A stretch of DNA of 52,249 bases from Bacteroidales bacterium (GCA_020026275.1 JAHHQQ010000015.1:1-52249), one strand, 5' to 3'. Positions 32,091 to 41,933 are shown, numbered from the stretch's first letter. Made by a program: numbers and translations. Notes: generated from the sequence alone by a model not told the origin.

Positions 32091-32482
32091 TGGAGATGGG
32101 CGGACTCGAACCGCCGTCCAAACAACGCACCAAATAGCTTTCTACACGTTTATCTTTCCTTTGGTTTTCGATTCAGGTCTGCCGGAGAGCGGGCTGACCT
32201 GAACTTATCTCCTGGGGCTTAGTGAGATTTAGGAGAATCCTCTCACGCATCCGATTTGAATGATACCCTGAACTCGGAACATAACCGGCTTAAAGTCCGC
32301 AGGATACTCGTCCATGCCGCAACCTTGGCGGCGGGATTAAGGAGTTAACCTAGTTAACTACGCAGCGAGTGCATATTCGTTGTTGCCAACTAAAATTTTG
32401 AAGGCTGAGATTAACGGGCAAACCAACCACGCCCGACGTGCTTGCCATCCGACATCGATGCTGTCAAAACCAAAACATCCCC
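32091..32482 (-). ncRNA. ssrA: Transfer-messenger RNA
   Basis: A 392-nt tmRNA. On the minus strand the 5' end GGGGATG pairs with CATCTCC before the discriminator A (32091), forming the acceptor stem with one G-U pair; the TTTTGGTTTTGACAG block after it and the 3' T-arm GGCGGTTCGAGTCCGCC are diagnostic. The tag reading frame at 32358-32387 gives GNNEYALAA followed by TAG, close to other Bacteroidales tags (GENNYALAA) and ending in the ClpXP-recognised ALAA. CCA is not encoded after the discriminator (the genome reads CTA), so it must be added. A -7 box TATATTTG (32495-32502) lies 12 nt upstream. Rescues stalled ribosomes with SmpB. Confidence 0.96.
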
Positions 32483-32494
32483 AGATGATTTCTG

Positions 32495-32502
32495 CAAATA
32501 TA
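32495..32502 (-). promoter_or_regulatory. -7 box of tmRNA
   Basis: Perfect TATATTTG on the minus strand, 12 nt before the mature 5' end, leaving a short precursor for RNase P to remove. No TTG at the usual -33 position. Confidence 0.5.
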
Positions 32503-32566
32503 GATATTTTTCTTGATTTGAGCTCTGCTGGTTATTTTCTTTGTTCCCTTTTTGCGAAAAAAAGTT

Positions 32567-32574
32567 TAAATTTG
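32567..32574 (+). promoter_or_regulatory. -7 box of pfkA
   Basis: Perfect TAAATTTG; the nearest suitable TTTG (32540-32543) is 23 bp upstream. A leader of about 110 nt would result. Confidence 0.4.
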
Positions 32575-32690
32575 TATAATCTGATTATGTAAAAAGGAAC
32601 ACTAATTGCATATTTTTTCAAATTTGCCCTGAAGGGAAAATTGGGGCGTCAACAGAAGAGTATAATAACAAATTAAAACAGATAAAGAGG

Positions 32691-33680
32691 ATGGCAAAGG
32701 CAATTTCAACAATCGGTATCCTTACCTCAGGTGGTGACGCACCAGGTATGAATGCCGCAATCAGAGCGGTGACCCGTGCCGCTATTTACAATGGTTGGAA
32801 TGTTAAGGGTATTTATAGAGGCTATGAAGGTCTGATTCATAATGAAATCAAGGATTTTACTACTGAAAGCGTGAGCAATGCGGTCACGAAGGGTGGTACA
32901 ATCCTCAAGACGGCCCGTTCCAAAGATTTCATGACACCGGAAGGTAGGCAGAGAGCATACGAGGTGCTGGTTGATCAGGGAATTGACGCTTTGATTGTCA
33001 TTGGAGGAAATGGTTCTTTGGCAGGTGCACAGACATTTGCCAGGGAGTTTGACATCCCTTGTATCGGCATTCCGGGAACAATTGACAATGACCTGTATGG
33101 TACCGATTCCACCATCGGTTATGACACGGCGTTGAATACCATCGTTGAGTGTGTCGACAAGATCAGGGATACCGCCACTTCACATGACCGTATCTTCTTT
33201 GTTGAGGTGATGGGAAGGGATGCCGGTTTCTTGGCACAGAACAGTGCGATTGCCGCAGGTGCTGAGGCTGCGATCATTCCGGAGCATTTGACAGAGAAAG
33301 ACCAGTTGGACGAGTTCATCCGTAGGGGAGTCCGCAAGAGCAAGAACAGTAGTATTGTCATTGTTTCTGAAGGCAAGTCCAACGGAGTGGGCGGTGCCAT
33401 GTATTATGCAGAGCGTGTACGCAATGAATATCCGGAGTATGATGTGAGAGTGACCATTCTCGGCCACTTGCAGCGTGGAGGAAAGCCTTCCGCTTACGAC
33501 CGTATTCTGGCCAGCCGTCTGGGGGTAGCAAGTATTGAGGCACTGAAAGAGGGACAGCGCAATGTCATGATTGGTATTTCAGATGATGATATCGTCTATG
33601 TTCCATTCAATCGTGCCATCAAGAACGACAAGATGATCAACAAGGAACTGATCAATGTATTGAATGTACTGTCCATATAG
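32691..33680 (+). CDS. pfkA: 6-phosphofructokinase
   Basis: A 329-residue group A phosphofructokinase converting fructose-6-phosphate to fructose-1,6-bisphosphate. The N-terminal GILTSGGDAPGMNAAIRA (nucleotide site), the catalytic PGTIDND (D132, D134), VEVMGRDAGFLA and the C-terminal ILGHLQRGG are all intact, and the length is normal. One position is unusual: the GGDGS motif of ATP-dependent enzymes reads IGGNGSL here, with N107 (codon AAT) where E. coli PfkA has the metal-binding D103. The following G108 is the residue that in PPi-dependent enzymes is Asp, so the ATP type is still favoured. Single gene, ending in a bidirectional terminator. Confidence 0.95.
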   Translation: MAKAISTIGILTSGGDAPGMNAAIRAVTRAAIYNGWNVKGIYRGYEGLIHNEIKDFTTESVSNAVTKGGTILKTARSKDFMTPEGRQRAYEVLVDQGIDALIVIGGNGSLAGAQTFAREFDIPCIGIPGTIDNDLYGTDSTIGYDTALNTIVECVDKIRDTATSHDRIFFVEVMGRDAGFLAQNSAIAAGAEAAIIPEHLTEKDQLDEFIRRGVRKSKNSSIVIVSEGKSNGVGGAMYYAERVRNEYPEYDVRVTILGHLQRGGKPSAYDRILASRLGVASIEALKEGQRNVMIGISDDDIVYVPFNRAIKNDKMINKELINVLNVLSI

Positions 33681-33699
33681 TTCCTGACTGAACACATAA

Positions 33700-33740
33700 A
33701 AACAAGCCCTGTCATCTTCAATCGATGGCAGGGCTTGTTT
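33700..33740. terminator. Bidirectional terminator between pfkA and the SusC/D operon
   Basis: A 16-bp stem with one G-T pair: AAACAAGCCCTGTCAT (33700-33715) with 33725-33740; T-runs on both strands. It serves pfkA and the convergent GHL10 gene. Confidence 0.88.
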
Positions 33741-33762
33741 CATTGTCAATTTTATTTGGAAA

Positions 33763-35244
33763 TCATTTCACTTCAAACATATCTGACACAAGACTCTCGT
33801 TGTTGAATTGGTCAAGTGCAGTTACATAGAAAGTTCCTTTTCCTGGAAGCTTGAACTCTTTCTTTTCTGTTGTTCCAATCAAGGAAGCGGATTTTCCTCT
33901 TCTTCTGCCACTTGATTTGTCTTTGTAGATGGCGTAATATGTACCTTCTCCTTCCCATTTGAGGGTTCCCGCTACGTTCTGCAGATTGACAGGACTAGCC
34001 GGTTTCTCGTGGTTTTGGCCAAGGTATGGCATCAGTCTTGGATTTTTGGCATATACATCTTTCACTTTGTCGGTAATCCCTACGTTGTTGCTTTTCAAAG
34101 CACTTGCATTGTAGTGCATGCTGCCGACTACTTGTTTTTTGGAAGAGGCAAGTGTGTGTTCTTCTTCAAAAAGTTTCGCATCGGTAAATTCGGAATTACT
34201 GTTATTTGATTTAAAGTTATATGTTCCGTATCCGATAATGACTGGAGTTCTGCCAGCGATGTTGCAGAATTCCGCCAATCTTGGATCAAAATATTTATGC
34301 CCCCAATAAAGCTGCGGAATTATTGCATCAATCCATCTTTCGCTACACCATTTTGCAATGTCAGCGTACATACTGTTTGTGTTGTACTCCATGTTGCCGC
34401 TTGGAGAGATGGTAAAGATGATGTTCTTGTCTATCTTGTTGATAGTCTCACGTACAAGGCTGACCATTGCATTTACATTCTCTTTTCTCCACGTCTTGAT
34501 ATTCTGGCCAGGTTTTTTGTACAGTTCAAATTCTGCTTCATCATCATAATTTCCTTTGCATTGATCGGGTGCTGGATAGAAATAATCATCAAAATGAACG
34601 CCATCAATGTCTTTGTACTTGAGCAGGATTTCTGTAATGATATCTGCCAGTCTTTGCCTTGTTTTGGGGAGAGCTGGATTGTACATACGTATTTTGGCAT
34701 AATCCTTTACAATTTCCTTCGGGATGCGTGCATCAAGTGGACTGAAATTGTTTTCTGGACCAGGTCTCGTTTCAATACGATATGGATTCATCCAGACGTG
34801 CAACTGCATGCCTCTTTTATGTGCTTCATCCAAGGCAAAACGGATTGGATCCCAACCTGGATTCTTTCCTTTCACTCCAGTGAAAACTTTACTCCATGGT
34901 TCATACTGTGAATCATAGAATGCGTCTCCCATTGATTTTACTTGAAAGAAAATTGCATTGATGCCAATCGATTTGAACAAGTCAAAGTATTGGATCATTT
35001 CTTGTTTTTGCACATTGACGTCATTGGTCGCTTTAGGCCAGTCGATGTTCCAGACTGTGGTAAACCAAACCCCACGCAGTTCTTTCTGCGTGAGGTTGAT
35101 TTTCGTCTTATCGAAATCTGGCTCTACAATTTCTGGCTTTTTGTCGTTATCTTTTCCTCCGTCAGTTTCAATTTTTTCATTGCAGGCTGACATGGAGAAA
35201 AATACAACTGCTGCAGCCAATAGTAAGCTCAATTTTGATTTCAT
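33763..35244 (-). CDS. GHL10/DUF187 family glycosidase-like lipoprotein
   Basis: A 493-residue predicted SPII lipoprotein (C21, MSACNEK). The catalytic-type TIM barrel (about 55-370) shows the family's opening LRGVWFTTVWNIDWP, AIFFQVKSMGDAFY, LHVWMNPYRI, DIDGVHFDDYFYP (D214, D219, D220 as candidate catalytic residues) and TISPSGN, IDAIIPQLYW. A fibronectin-type C-terminal domain (about 400-493) ends it. PF02638 (GHL10) includes E. coli DigH (YddW), which cleaves denuded peptidoglycan strands, but Bacteroidales homologues in PULs may act on other glycans. It lies last in a SusC-SusD operon, 5 nt from the preceding gene. A surface location is inferred. Confidence 0.88.
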   Translation of the reverse strand: MKSKLSLLLAAAVVFFSMSACNEKIETDGGKDNDKKPEIVEPDFDKTKINLTQKELRGVWFTTVWNIDWPKATNDVNVQKQEMIQYFDLFKSIGINAIFFQVKSMGDAFYDSQYEPWSKVFTGVKGKNPGWDPIRFALDEAHKRGMQLHVWMNPYRIETRPGPENNFSPLDARIPKEIVKDYAKIRMYNPALPKTRQRLADIITEILLKYKDIDGVHFDDYFYPAPDQCKGNYDDEAEFELYKKPGQNIKTWRKENVNAMVSLVRETINKIDKNIIFTISPSGNMEYNTNSMYADIAKWCSERWIDAIIPQLYWGHKYFDPRLAEFCNIAGRTPVIIGYGTYNFKSNNSNSEFTDAKLFEEEHTLASSKKQVVGSMHYNASALKSNNVGITDKVKDVYAKNPRLMPYLGQNHEKPASPVNLQNVAGTLKWEGEGTYYAIYKDKSSGRRRGKSASLIGTTEKKEFKLPGKGTFYVTALDQFNNESLVSDMFEVK

Positions 35245-35249
35245 ATATT

Positions 35250-36626
35250 TTATTCTTCAACAAGTTTCTTGATAGGAACTTCTGCAACAAAGAACCCTTC
35301 TGTCTTTGCTGAACCAAAGAGATAAAGTTTGGAATCTTTGCCTTCTGCATCTTTTTCAATGTAGTAGTCAGCATTTGCGAATGCGGTACCGCCGTGGTTG
35401 CCGCCGATAGGCTGGCTCCAAAGAGGTTTGATTTCACTTTGCTTGAAGAAGATGTCAAGGGCTTCCGTGATACTTGATCCTTTGGTTATATTATAGACAA
35501 TGCCTTCGGCAGTAGGCAATGATCTTCCTACTGTTGCACCATACATATATCTTTCATGGTTGAATTCAAAGATACGGATGGAGTTGTATTCTTTTTTCTC
35601 GAACATTGCATTGAATTGGTACTGGGTACTCATGTTTTCATCATTGATTCTTGGAATCATTGTTGAACCACTGTGGATGTAAAGATCAGTGCCGTCAATG
35701 CGTGTAATGGTATCGTAGAAGAAACTGCCAGTCATATCTGCCTTGAGGATGGCAGGAGATGAAATTTCTTTTCCGTTCTTGACAGTAAGTCTCAACACAT
35801 CCTTTCTTGCATTGCCTGGCAGGAAGATGTAGCCATTTCCTTTTTCGTCAAGGTCCATGTTTACACTATCACCATATCTGGAATTGCCACCCATTTGTCC
35901 GACTGTCTGTGAGAAGATAAGTTCAGGCGCAGACTGTGGGGTTTCATAATAATAGATGTTGAGGGTGCTGGCGGTTCCACCTGCAAGGCTGAATACGTAT
36001 GCGTGTCCATTGTGTAACTGCGCACAGTCTGTAGGAAGTGTACCACCTGCAACACCAGTCAGATCAAGAGTGATGTAGTTCTCTTTATTTGCAAGAATAT
36101 CTTTCATGGACATCATGACGACAGTTCCATTGCCGGAAAGAATAATGTTCTTTCCATCAAATCCGCTCCATCTGTTGTCGCCTTTTGGTGCGGCGAATTT
36201 ATGAACGACAGCTTTATCAAAGTCTGCACCTTTCAAAGGAGCGATTTTTCCCACTTTGCAGATATATTCTGTATAGCGGTTATGATTGACCACTTTGATT
36301 ACTTGTGATTTATCGGTCTCTTCTTTATCCATACTGAAGTCGTAGGTCTCCTGTTCAAGAGCCGCACCTTCAGATGCGGTAATTTCAAATCTCAATTCTG
36401 CAAAATTGGATTTTGCACTGATTCTCGGGAATGAAATGGTCTTAGTAGTCAGATCTACTGTTCCTTCTACTACTTTGTCCTGGTTGGGACCGGCATTTAA
36501 AATCTTGATTCCATTCAGTTCTGTACCATATGGACGAACTTCATTCTTTGGTAGTTTTTCGGCACAAGATGCGAAAACCAAAGCTGCAAGAGCTAGAATG
36601 CCTGTGTGTTTAATTATGTTTTTCAT
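35250..36626 (-). CDS. PUL-associated lipoprotein of unknown function (DUF4623-like)
   Basis: A 458-residue predicted SPII lipoprotein: VFASC with C21. An N-terminal beta domain (about 30-130; GIKILNAGPNQDKVVEGTVDLTTKTISFPRIS) resembles the DUF5018-like or Ig-like glycan-binding module; the larger C-terminal part looks like a beta-propeller with repeated strands (WSGFDGKNIILSGNGTVVM, GNGYIFLPGN, GTDLYIHSGS, RYMYGATVG). I associate it with DUF4623, but not firmly. In the SusC/SusD operon, third position, such proteins act as surface glycan-binding proteins; that role is inferred. ATGs at 36629 and 36638 are alternative starts. Confidence 0.7.
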   Translation of the reverse strand: MKNIIKHTGILALAALVFASCAEKLPKNEVRPYGTELNGIKILNAGPNQDKVVEGTVDLTTKTISFPRISAKSNFAELRFEITASEGAALEQETYDFSMDKEETDKSQVIKVVNHNRYTEYICKVGKIAPLKGADFDKAVVHKFAAPKGDNRWSGFDGKNIILSGNGTVVMMSMKDILANKENYITLDLTGVAGGTLPTDCAQLHNGHAYVFSLAGGTASTLNIYYYETPQSAPELIFSQTVGQMGGNSRYGDSVNMDLDEKGNGYIFLPGNARKDVLRLTVKNGKEISSPAILKADMTGSFFYDTITRIDGTDLYIHSGSTMIPRINDENMSTQYQFNAMFEKKEYNSIRIFEFNHERYMYGATVGRSLPTAEGIVYNITKGSSITEALDIFFKQSEIKPLWSQPIGGNHGGTAFANADYYIEKDAEGKDSKLYLFGSAKTEGFFVAEVPIKKLVEE

Positions 36627-36645
36627 CATTTTAATCATTTAGCAA

Positions 36646-38466
36646 TTACTGAGCATCTGACCAGCCTTCTGTCTGAGTAAGTGTGTACCCTCTGTCAGCA
36701 TAGAATTTCATTGTATTGACACCCATTGGGCTCAAATAAATGTTGACACCTGGAAGGTTAAGGTAAGGAAGTCTTGGAAGATTCTCCTTCGGATAGAAGT
36801 AACCTTTCATTTCAGAGCCATTGGAGCCGTTGAAGACAATGAATTTGCCATCAGCCGTCTCGACTCTAAGTTTACCTTTATTCTTTTCAGCGGCTTTACC
36901 TGTGAGTTCTTCTGGAAGCTCTTCTGAAAAATCAATCCAAATACCTTTGAGAAGGTCTTCTTTGGTATCAGTATCCATATATTCAAGTTTGTGCCATCTC
37001 TTCAGATCATTGATTCTGGAAATGTTTTCCTGGAAGAATTCCATTCTTCTTTCACGTCTGATTTCCCAAAGAAGTGCAGGGACAGAAGGGTCTCTTGCAG
37101 GATCGTTTGGAATACTTTCGAGTGTGAGAGGCGCTGTCATCTTCACACCGCGTTCTTTAGCTTCTTTTGCAAGAGGTCTCTTTCTGATGGCATTGATGGA
37201 AGCATTGAGGTCTTCATTGCTGACAGTTCCTGCACCCAATGTCTGGAGTTCTGCTTTTGACTCAATCCAGTTAAGGACAGTCTCTGCATATCTGATTACA
37301 GGATATGAGTTGTAGTTGTTGGTGCTCATCCAGATTTCAGCAGGTTTCTCGTCCCATTTCAATGCTTCACGCGGAATGAATTTTACGGAATAGAGACCAG
37401 AAGCGATGTTCTTCTGAGTTGGCTTGTAGTGGAAAGTTCCCTCAAATCTTGAGTCTCTTGTGGCAACAAGATTCGGCATGTTGAACTGGTCGGTGTTTTC
37501 CAGCTCGGAGTTCTGCCATACTTTTCCATCGGTGCAGATGAATGATTTGACATAATCGAGGTTGCCGCCATTCGCAAGGCTTTCCGAAAGGTTGCAATAA
37601 GAAGCTCTACAATGTGTCACTGAAAGAGATGGACTATATTTTCTTTCCATCAGACATTCTTTGCATCCCTTGAGGTCAAAGGAACCGAACAGGTTACGGA
37701 AGTCAGTGTCAAAAGAATATTTGCCGGAGTCGATTACCTCTTGAGCGGCATCTGCAGCGAACTGGAACATTTTTTTTGCAAGTTCATCATTATGGTAGTA
37801 GTACTTCTGCCAGCTGCCTTCTGTCATTGCAATTCTGGAAGCGATTGTTGCGATGATATATTTGTTCAATCTTGTTTTTCCTCCATCATCTGTCTTGACA
37901 TTGTCAATTGCGAACTGGAGATCTTCGAGGACATGTCCCATGATATCATCTCTGTTATCTCTGTCTTTGAACAGTTCATCAACATCTGCATTGGTCACTA
38001 CATGGTCGTAGTATGGAATGTCACCGTATTTCGTTACGAGATTTGAATATTCCCAAGCTCTGAAGAATTTGGCAATACCCATCCAATGATTGTAGTCTTT
38101 TTCAGAGATGTCGCCTTTTTCAAGCATCATGTCCAATTTCTCAATCATGATGTTTGCCTTACGGATCCATTTGTAGTTCCAGTCTGTTTCATTTGGAACA
38201 GTTCTTCCAAAGTTGGATTGTGTTGATTTGAGTACAACGTCATCGCTGAAAGTGAAGTTGCCTGCAGCTCCGCCTACAGACCATCCTGTGCCATAGCCTG
38301 TGAAGAAGACAGGATAGAAGTCGTTTGCATAAAGCGCTACTTTTTCAGCAGATGTCCAATAAGTGGCATCCTCTGCCTCTGTCAGGGAAGGGCGATCCAA
38401 AATATCTGAGCAACCAGTGGACATGATCGCCATCAATCCCAATGTATATATTAATTTCTTTTTCAT
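36646..38466 (-). CDS. SusD/RagB-family outer-membrane lipoprotein
   Basis: A 606-residue surface lipoprotein of the SusD family: lipobox STGC with C19, then DILDRPSLTEAEDATYWTSAEKVALYANDFYP, the typical first helices. TPR-like units follow (KFFRAWEYSNLVTKYGDIPYYD at about 130-152; IATIASRIAMTEGSWQKYY), and the C-terminal RRERRMEFFQENISRINDLKRW is a hallmark. SusD caps the SusC transporter and binds the glycan at the cell surface. It starts 11 nt after the SusC stop. Length is a little above average; the ligand cannot be inferred. Confidence 0.95.
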   Translation of the reverse strand: MKKKLIYTLGLMAIMSTGCSDILDRPSLTEAEDATYWTSAEKVALYANDFYPVFFTGYGTGWSVGGAAGNFTFSDDVVLKSTQSNFGRTVPNETDWNYKWIRKANIMIEKLDMMLEKGDISEKDYNHWMGIAKFFRAWEYSNLVTKYGDIPYYDHVVTNADVDELFKDRDNRDDIMGHVLEDLQFAIDNVKTDDGGKTRLNKYIIATIASRIAMTEGSWQKYYYHNDELAKKMFQFAADAAQEVIDSGKYSFDTDFRNLFGSFDLKGCKECLMERKYSPSLSVTHCRASYCNLSESLANGGNLDYVKSFICTDGKVWQNSELENTDQFNMPNLVATRDSRFEGTFHYKPTQKNIASGLYSVKFIPREALKWDEKPAEIWMSTNNYNSYPVIRYAETVLNWIESKAELQTLGAGTVSNEDLNASINAIRKRPLAKEAKERGVKMTAPLTLESIPNDPARDPSVPALLWEIRRERRMEFFQENISRINDLKRWHKLEYMDTDTKEDLLKGIWIDFSEELPEELTGKAAEKNKGKLRVETADGKFIVFNGSNGSEMKGYFYPKENLPRLPYLNLPGVNIYLSPMGVNTMKFYADRGYTLTQTEGWSDAQ

Positions 38467-38477
38467 CTTTCGTCAGT

Positions 38478-41400
38478 TTAGAATGAGATTTGTGCACCGA
38501 ATGAAGCGGTCTTGAACATAGGAGAACCAGTACCGGTCCTGCCAAGGTTGTAGCCTGAGTGTCTGTGCATAGAGTAACCTGAAATGGCTTCTGGGTCAAT
38601 AGGAAGACCTCTCAAATGATCAAATGTCAAGAAGTTTTCGAGGGAAACATAGACTCTTACTTTGCTCATGTGGATCTTGCTGAGAAGTTTGGCAGGAACG
38701 CTGTAACCGATGGTTACGTTCTTGAGTCTCAAGTAAGCCATATTAAGCAAGTATTTGCTCTGTACTTGATATGTGAAGCCTGTATTGCTGTCACCGAGAT
38801 CCCATGCTTTCGGATAGAATGCATCTGTTCTTTCAGGTGTCCAATAATCTTTAGTGAAGGTTTTAGGAATACAACCTCCTCCTAGCTGGAAGCCTGGAAT
38901 TGCAAGCTGGCCGGCACCCCAAATCTTACGTTTGCCAATACCTTGAAGGAGCATGGAGAAGTCGAATCCTTTCCAGTCAAGACCAAGTTTGAAGCTGTAT
39001 TCATAACGTGGAGTTGAATTGCCGATAACGACAAGGTCACCATGGTCACCATTGGTTTTGTGGCCAGGATTGATGTAACCATCACCGTTCACATCAACGA
39101 ATTTGACATCACCGGGACCGCAGATAAGCTTGTCGCTGTTTTCAAATTCTGTCTGATAGATAGGGTATTCAGCGGTCTGTCTGTGTGTTGTACGAGGAGT
39201 GCCTTTGTAGATGACCGTTATTTTTTCAATTTCATCACCATCCCATACGAAGTCTTCAGCCTGATAAAGTCTGTCAGTTACATAACCGTAGATGTCACCA
39301 TAGCGTCTGCCTGTTGAGAAACCATTGTAAATGGAACGGTTTTCCCAAGGGGTCTGCCAGTCAGCACCTTTTGTCGTGACTGATGTCGCATCGGAGATAG
39401 CAAATGAGGTGTTGATTCCGAAACCGTTCTGGAATCTGTGGTTGAAGTCAACAGTCAACTCCCAGCCGTTTGTTCTCAAGTTACCATAGTTTCCTTTAGG
39501 CGCACTGACTCCCAATGTATTAGGAAGGGCATCGCCAGGAAGAATCATGTTCTTGGTATCTCTCTGATACCAGTCAAATACAATACCCAATTGGTTCTTG
39601 AAGAAACGCAGATCGATACCGAAGTCCATGGTGTTGATCATCTGCCATGTGATGTCTGGGTTTACAAGTGTAGGGGCACCATACCAGTTGGTCTTGTTGC
39701 CGTTGCTGTCAAGCCAGCTTTGTTGGCCACCGGGAAGTTTTGAAATGTAGAGTTCTGCTGGAATGGTCTGGTCACCGATAGAGCCCCAAGATGCTCTCAA
39801 TTTACCGAAACTCAAGATATCCTGGATGGACTGCATGAATTTCTCATTGGTGAATACCCAGCCAGCGGATACTGAAGGGAACCATTTCCATCTCAAATGA
39901 GAAGGGAATTTGGAAGAACCGTCACGACGGATGTTGGCCTCGATGAAGTATCTGTTGTCGAATGAGTAGTTGAAACGGCCGAAGAAACCGAGACGGCTGC
40001 TCCAAGTGTTGTTGGCATTTGAGAACTGATCGCCGATAGCAAGTGGGAACTGAGGATTCTTCTGGTCAAGAAGATCGTTCTTTTTACCCCACAGCATATT
40101 GTAACGGGTCTGGACCATGTTCATACCGGCCATGAACTTCATGGCGTGCTGTTTGTTTGCACCAAGAAGAAGGTTGTAGGTAGTATATGCGTTGAGAGTC
40201 TTGTTCTCCGTGTGTGACCTGGTTGCAGTGATGTCTCCATTATGACCGGAACCATAGGTTGAAACAGGGAACTTGTAAGCTGGGGTACCGCCTTCTTCGA
40301 CGATTTCACCGTCTTCATTTACATAAATCTGGTTGCCTTCAGCATCAAGCATTGGGGTTGGGCTGTACCAGCTGTTACCTGCATGTCTTGTAACCCATGC
40401 CTCATTCTTTTCCATGTGGTTGGAATCGTAAGTGTAGTCTATCTGCAGATCCCAATCTTTTGTAAAGTCAATAGTCGCACCGACATTGACGTTGAAATAC
40501 TGATTCCTGAGGTTATCTGTATTCGCATTGCCCATTTCATATACCGGTTCGTTGATGTTCTCGCCGGTGATACCTTCTTTTACTCCGATAGGGAAGAGGG
40601 CTGACCAACGATATACATACAACCATGGGTCAGAAGTTGTGCCGACACCAGGGTATCTTTTGTTTCTGTCGGAATAGAGAGAGCTAACTCTGACAGTCAG
40701 CCATTTGTTGATTTTTGAATTGAATCCGATAGAGGCATTGTATCTTTTGAAGTCATCTACCTTGGCGGCTCTGGACATGCCGGTCTGATCAAGATAGCCC
40801 AAACCGAGGTTGTAGGAAGTTTTTCCAGAGACACCATTTACGGAAAGGTTATGAGTCTGAGTTGGTGTCCATTCTTTAATCATGGCTTTGGCACCGTCAT
40901 AAAGACGATAGCCAAGTTTGTTGGTGCCATCCCAGCTCCAGTCACGACCATAGACTACAGGGTCGTTCCATTTGACGGTGTCACCATATTTCTCCTGCCA
41001 AGCTTTTGCTTTTTCGTAGGTGTTTTCATCAAATCTCCAGAAAGTACCGATAGGCAAGGTTGCTTTTCTGTTCTTGGCGGCATCTACAATGTACCGGATT
41101 GATTCAAGACCACCAATTTCAATCTTCTTGGCAGGGTTCTGCCATGAGAAGTTAGTGGAGTAGGTGACTTGGACTTTGTCATTCTTTTCGGCTGCTTTTG
41201 TGGTAATCAAGATGACACCGAATGCCGCTTTGGAACCGTAGATGGAAGCGGCGGCGGCATCCTTGAGGACTGTGATGGATTTGATGTCATCCGGGTTGAT
41301 CATGGTGATGGATGGAATCTCGACATTGTCCAGAAGGATAAGGGGTGCGGAACTGCCATCGATAGAACCAACCTGACCACGAATCTTCATGATAGGGTCT

Positions 41401-41933
41401 GAACCGACCTCACCTGTAGGTATATTGATGTTGAGTCCGGCAACTGCACCTTGTAGACCACGGCCGACGTCTGCGATTGGACGGCTGTCCAATGTCTCGT
41501 CAACATTTACAGATGCGACAGAACCGGTAAGGCTTGATTTCTTCTGCTTGCCGTAACCTACGACAACTACTTCAGAAAGCAGTTCTGCATCTTCTTTCAA
41601 GGTGATTTTCATGTCTTGACTTGCAGTAATTTCAATTTCTTTGAAGCCGATGCATGAAACAATAAGTTTTGATCCTGCTTTGGAATCGATGGAGAAGCGT
41701 CCGCTTCCGTCTGTAATGGCATAGTTGCTTGTTCCTTTTTCTTGAACGGCAGCACCTACAACAGGTTTTCCATCTTTGTCAAAGACAGTACCACGGATCT
41801 TTAATCCGTCCTGTACATTAACTTCCATCTTGTTGACGGAAGTGTTTTCGCTAGTGTTTGCCCAAGCGAATGGTAATGCACACAACAAGACTGTTGTTGT
41901 AGCTAGAATCTTTTTACAAAGAACTTTGTTCAT
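38478..41933 (-). CDS. SusC/RagA-family TonB-linked outer-membrane protein
   Basis: A 1151-residue TonB-dependent oligomer transporter. The signal peptide (about 1-26, ending FAWANT) precedes the carboxypeptidase-regulatory-like domain (about 45-120; IRGTVFDKDGKPVVGAAVQEKG, KLIVSCIGFKEIEI), the SusC signature SEVVVVGYGKQKKSSLTGSVASV, and the plug (GRGLQGAVAGLNI, SITVLKDAAAASIYGSKAAFGVILITTK). The barrel ends in FKTASFGAQISF. No STN domain is seen, so direct anti-sigma signalling through it is unlikely. Start at 41933 (MNKVL); 41942 is possible. It is first in a SusC-SusD-lipoprotein-GHL10 operon and has a promoter with a striking element in its spacer. Confidence 0.96.
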   Translation of the reverse strand: MNKVLCKKILATTTVLLCALPFAWANTSENTSVNKMEVNVQDGLKIRGTVFDKDGKPVVGAAVQEKGTSNYAITDGSGRFSIDSKAGSKLIVSCIGFKEIEITASQDMKITLKEDAELLSEVVVVGYGKQKKSSLTGSVASVNVDETLDSRPIADVGRGLQGAVAGLNINIPTGEVGSDPIMKIRGQVGSIDGSSAPLILLDNVEIPSITMINPDDIKSITVLKDAAAASIYGSKAAFGVILITTKAAEKNDKVQVTYSTNFSWQNPAKKIEIGGLESIRYIVDAAKNRKATLPIGTFWRFDENTYEKAKAWQEKYGDTVKWNDPVVYGRDWSWDGTNKLGYRLYDGAKAMIKEWTPTQTHNLSVNGVSGKTSYNLGLGYLDQTGMSRAAKVDDFKRYNASIGFNSKINKWLTVRVSSLYSDRNKRYPGVGTTSDPWLYVYRWSALFPIGVKEGITGENINEPVYEMGNANTDNLRNQYFNVNVGATIDFTKDWDLQIDYTYDSNHMEKNEAWVTRHAGNSWYSPTPMLDAEGNQIYVNEDGEIVEEGGTPAYKFPVSTYGSGHNGDITATRSHTENKTLNAYTTYNLLLGANKQHAMKFMAGMNMVQTRYNMLWGKKNDLLDQKNPQFPLAIGDQFSNANNTWSSRLGFFGRFNYSFDNRYFIEANIRRDGSSKFPSHLRWKWFPSVSAGWVFTNEKFMQSIQDILSFGKLRASWGSIGDQTIPAELYISKLPGGQQSWLDSNGNKTNWYGAPTLVNPDITWQMINTMDFGIDLRFFKNQLGIVFDWYQRDTKNMILPGDALPNTLGVSAPKGNYGNLRTNGWELTVDFNHRFQNGFGINTSFAISDATSVTTKGADWQTPWENRSIYNGFSTGRRYGDIYGYVTDRLYQAEDFVWDGDEIEKITVIYKGTPRTTHRQTAEYPIYQTEFENSDKLICGPGDVKFVDVNGDGYINPGHKTNGDHGDLVVIGNSTPRYEYSFKLGLDWKGFDFSMLLQGIGKRKIWGAGQLAIPGFQLGGGCIPKTFTKDYWTPERTDAFYPKAWDLGDSNTGFTYQVQSKYLLNMAYLRLKNVTIGYSVPAKLLSKIHMSKVRVYVSLENFLTFDHLRGLPIDPEAISGYSMHRHSGYNLGRTGTGSPMFKTASFGAQISF

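Noticed and set aside
32380..32592. A 70-codon plus-strand frame across the tmRNA 5' half
   Set aside because: It is antisense to tmRNA and crosses its promoter region.
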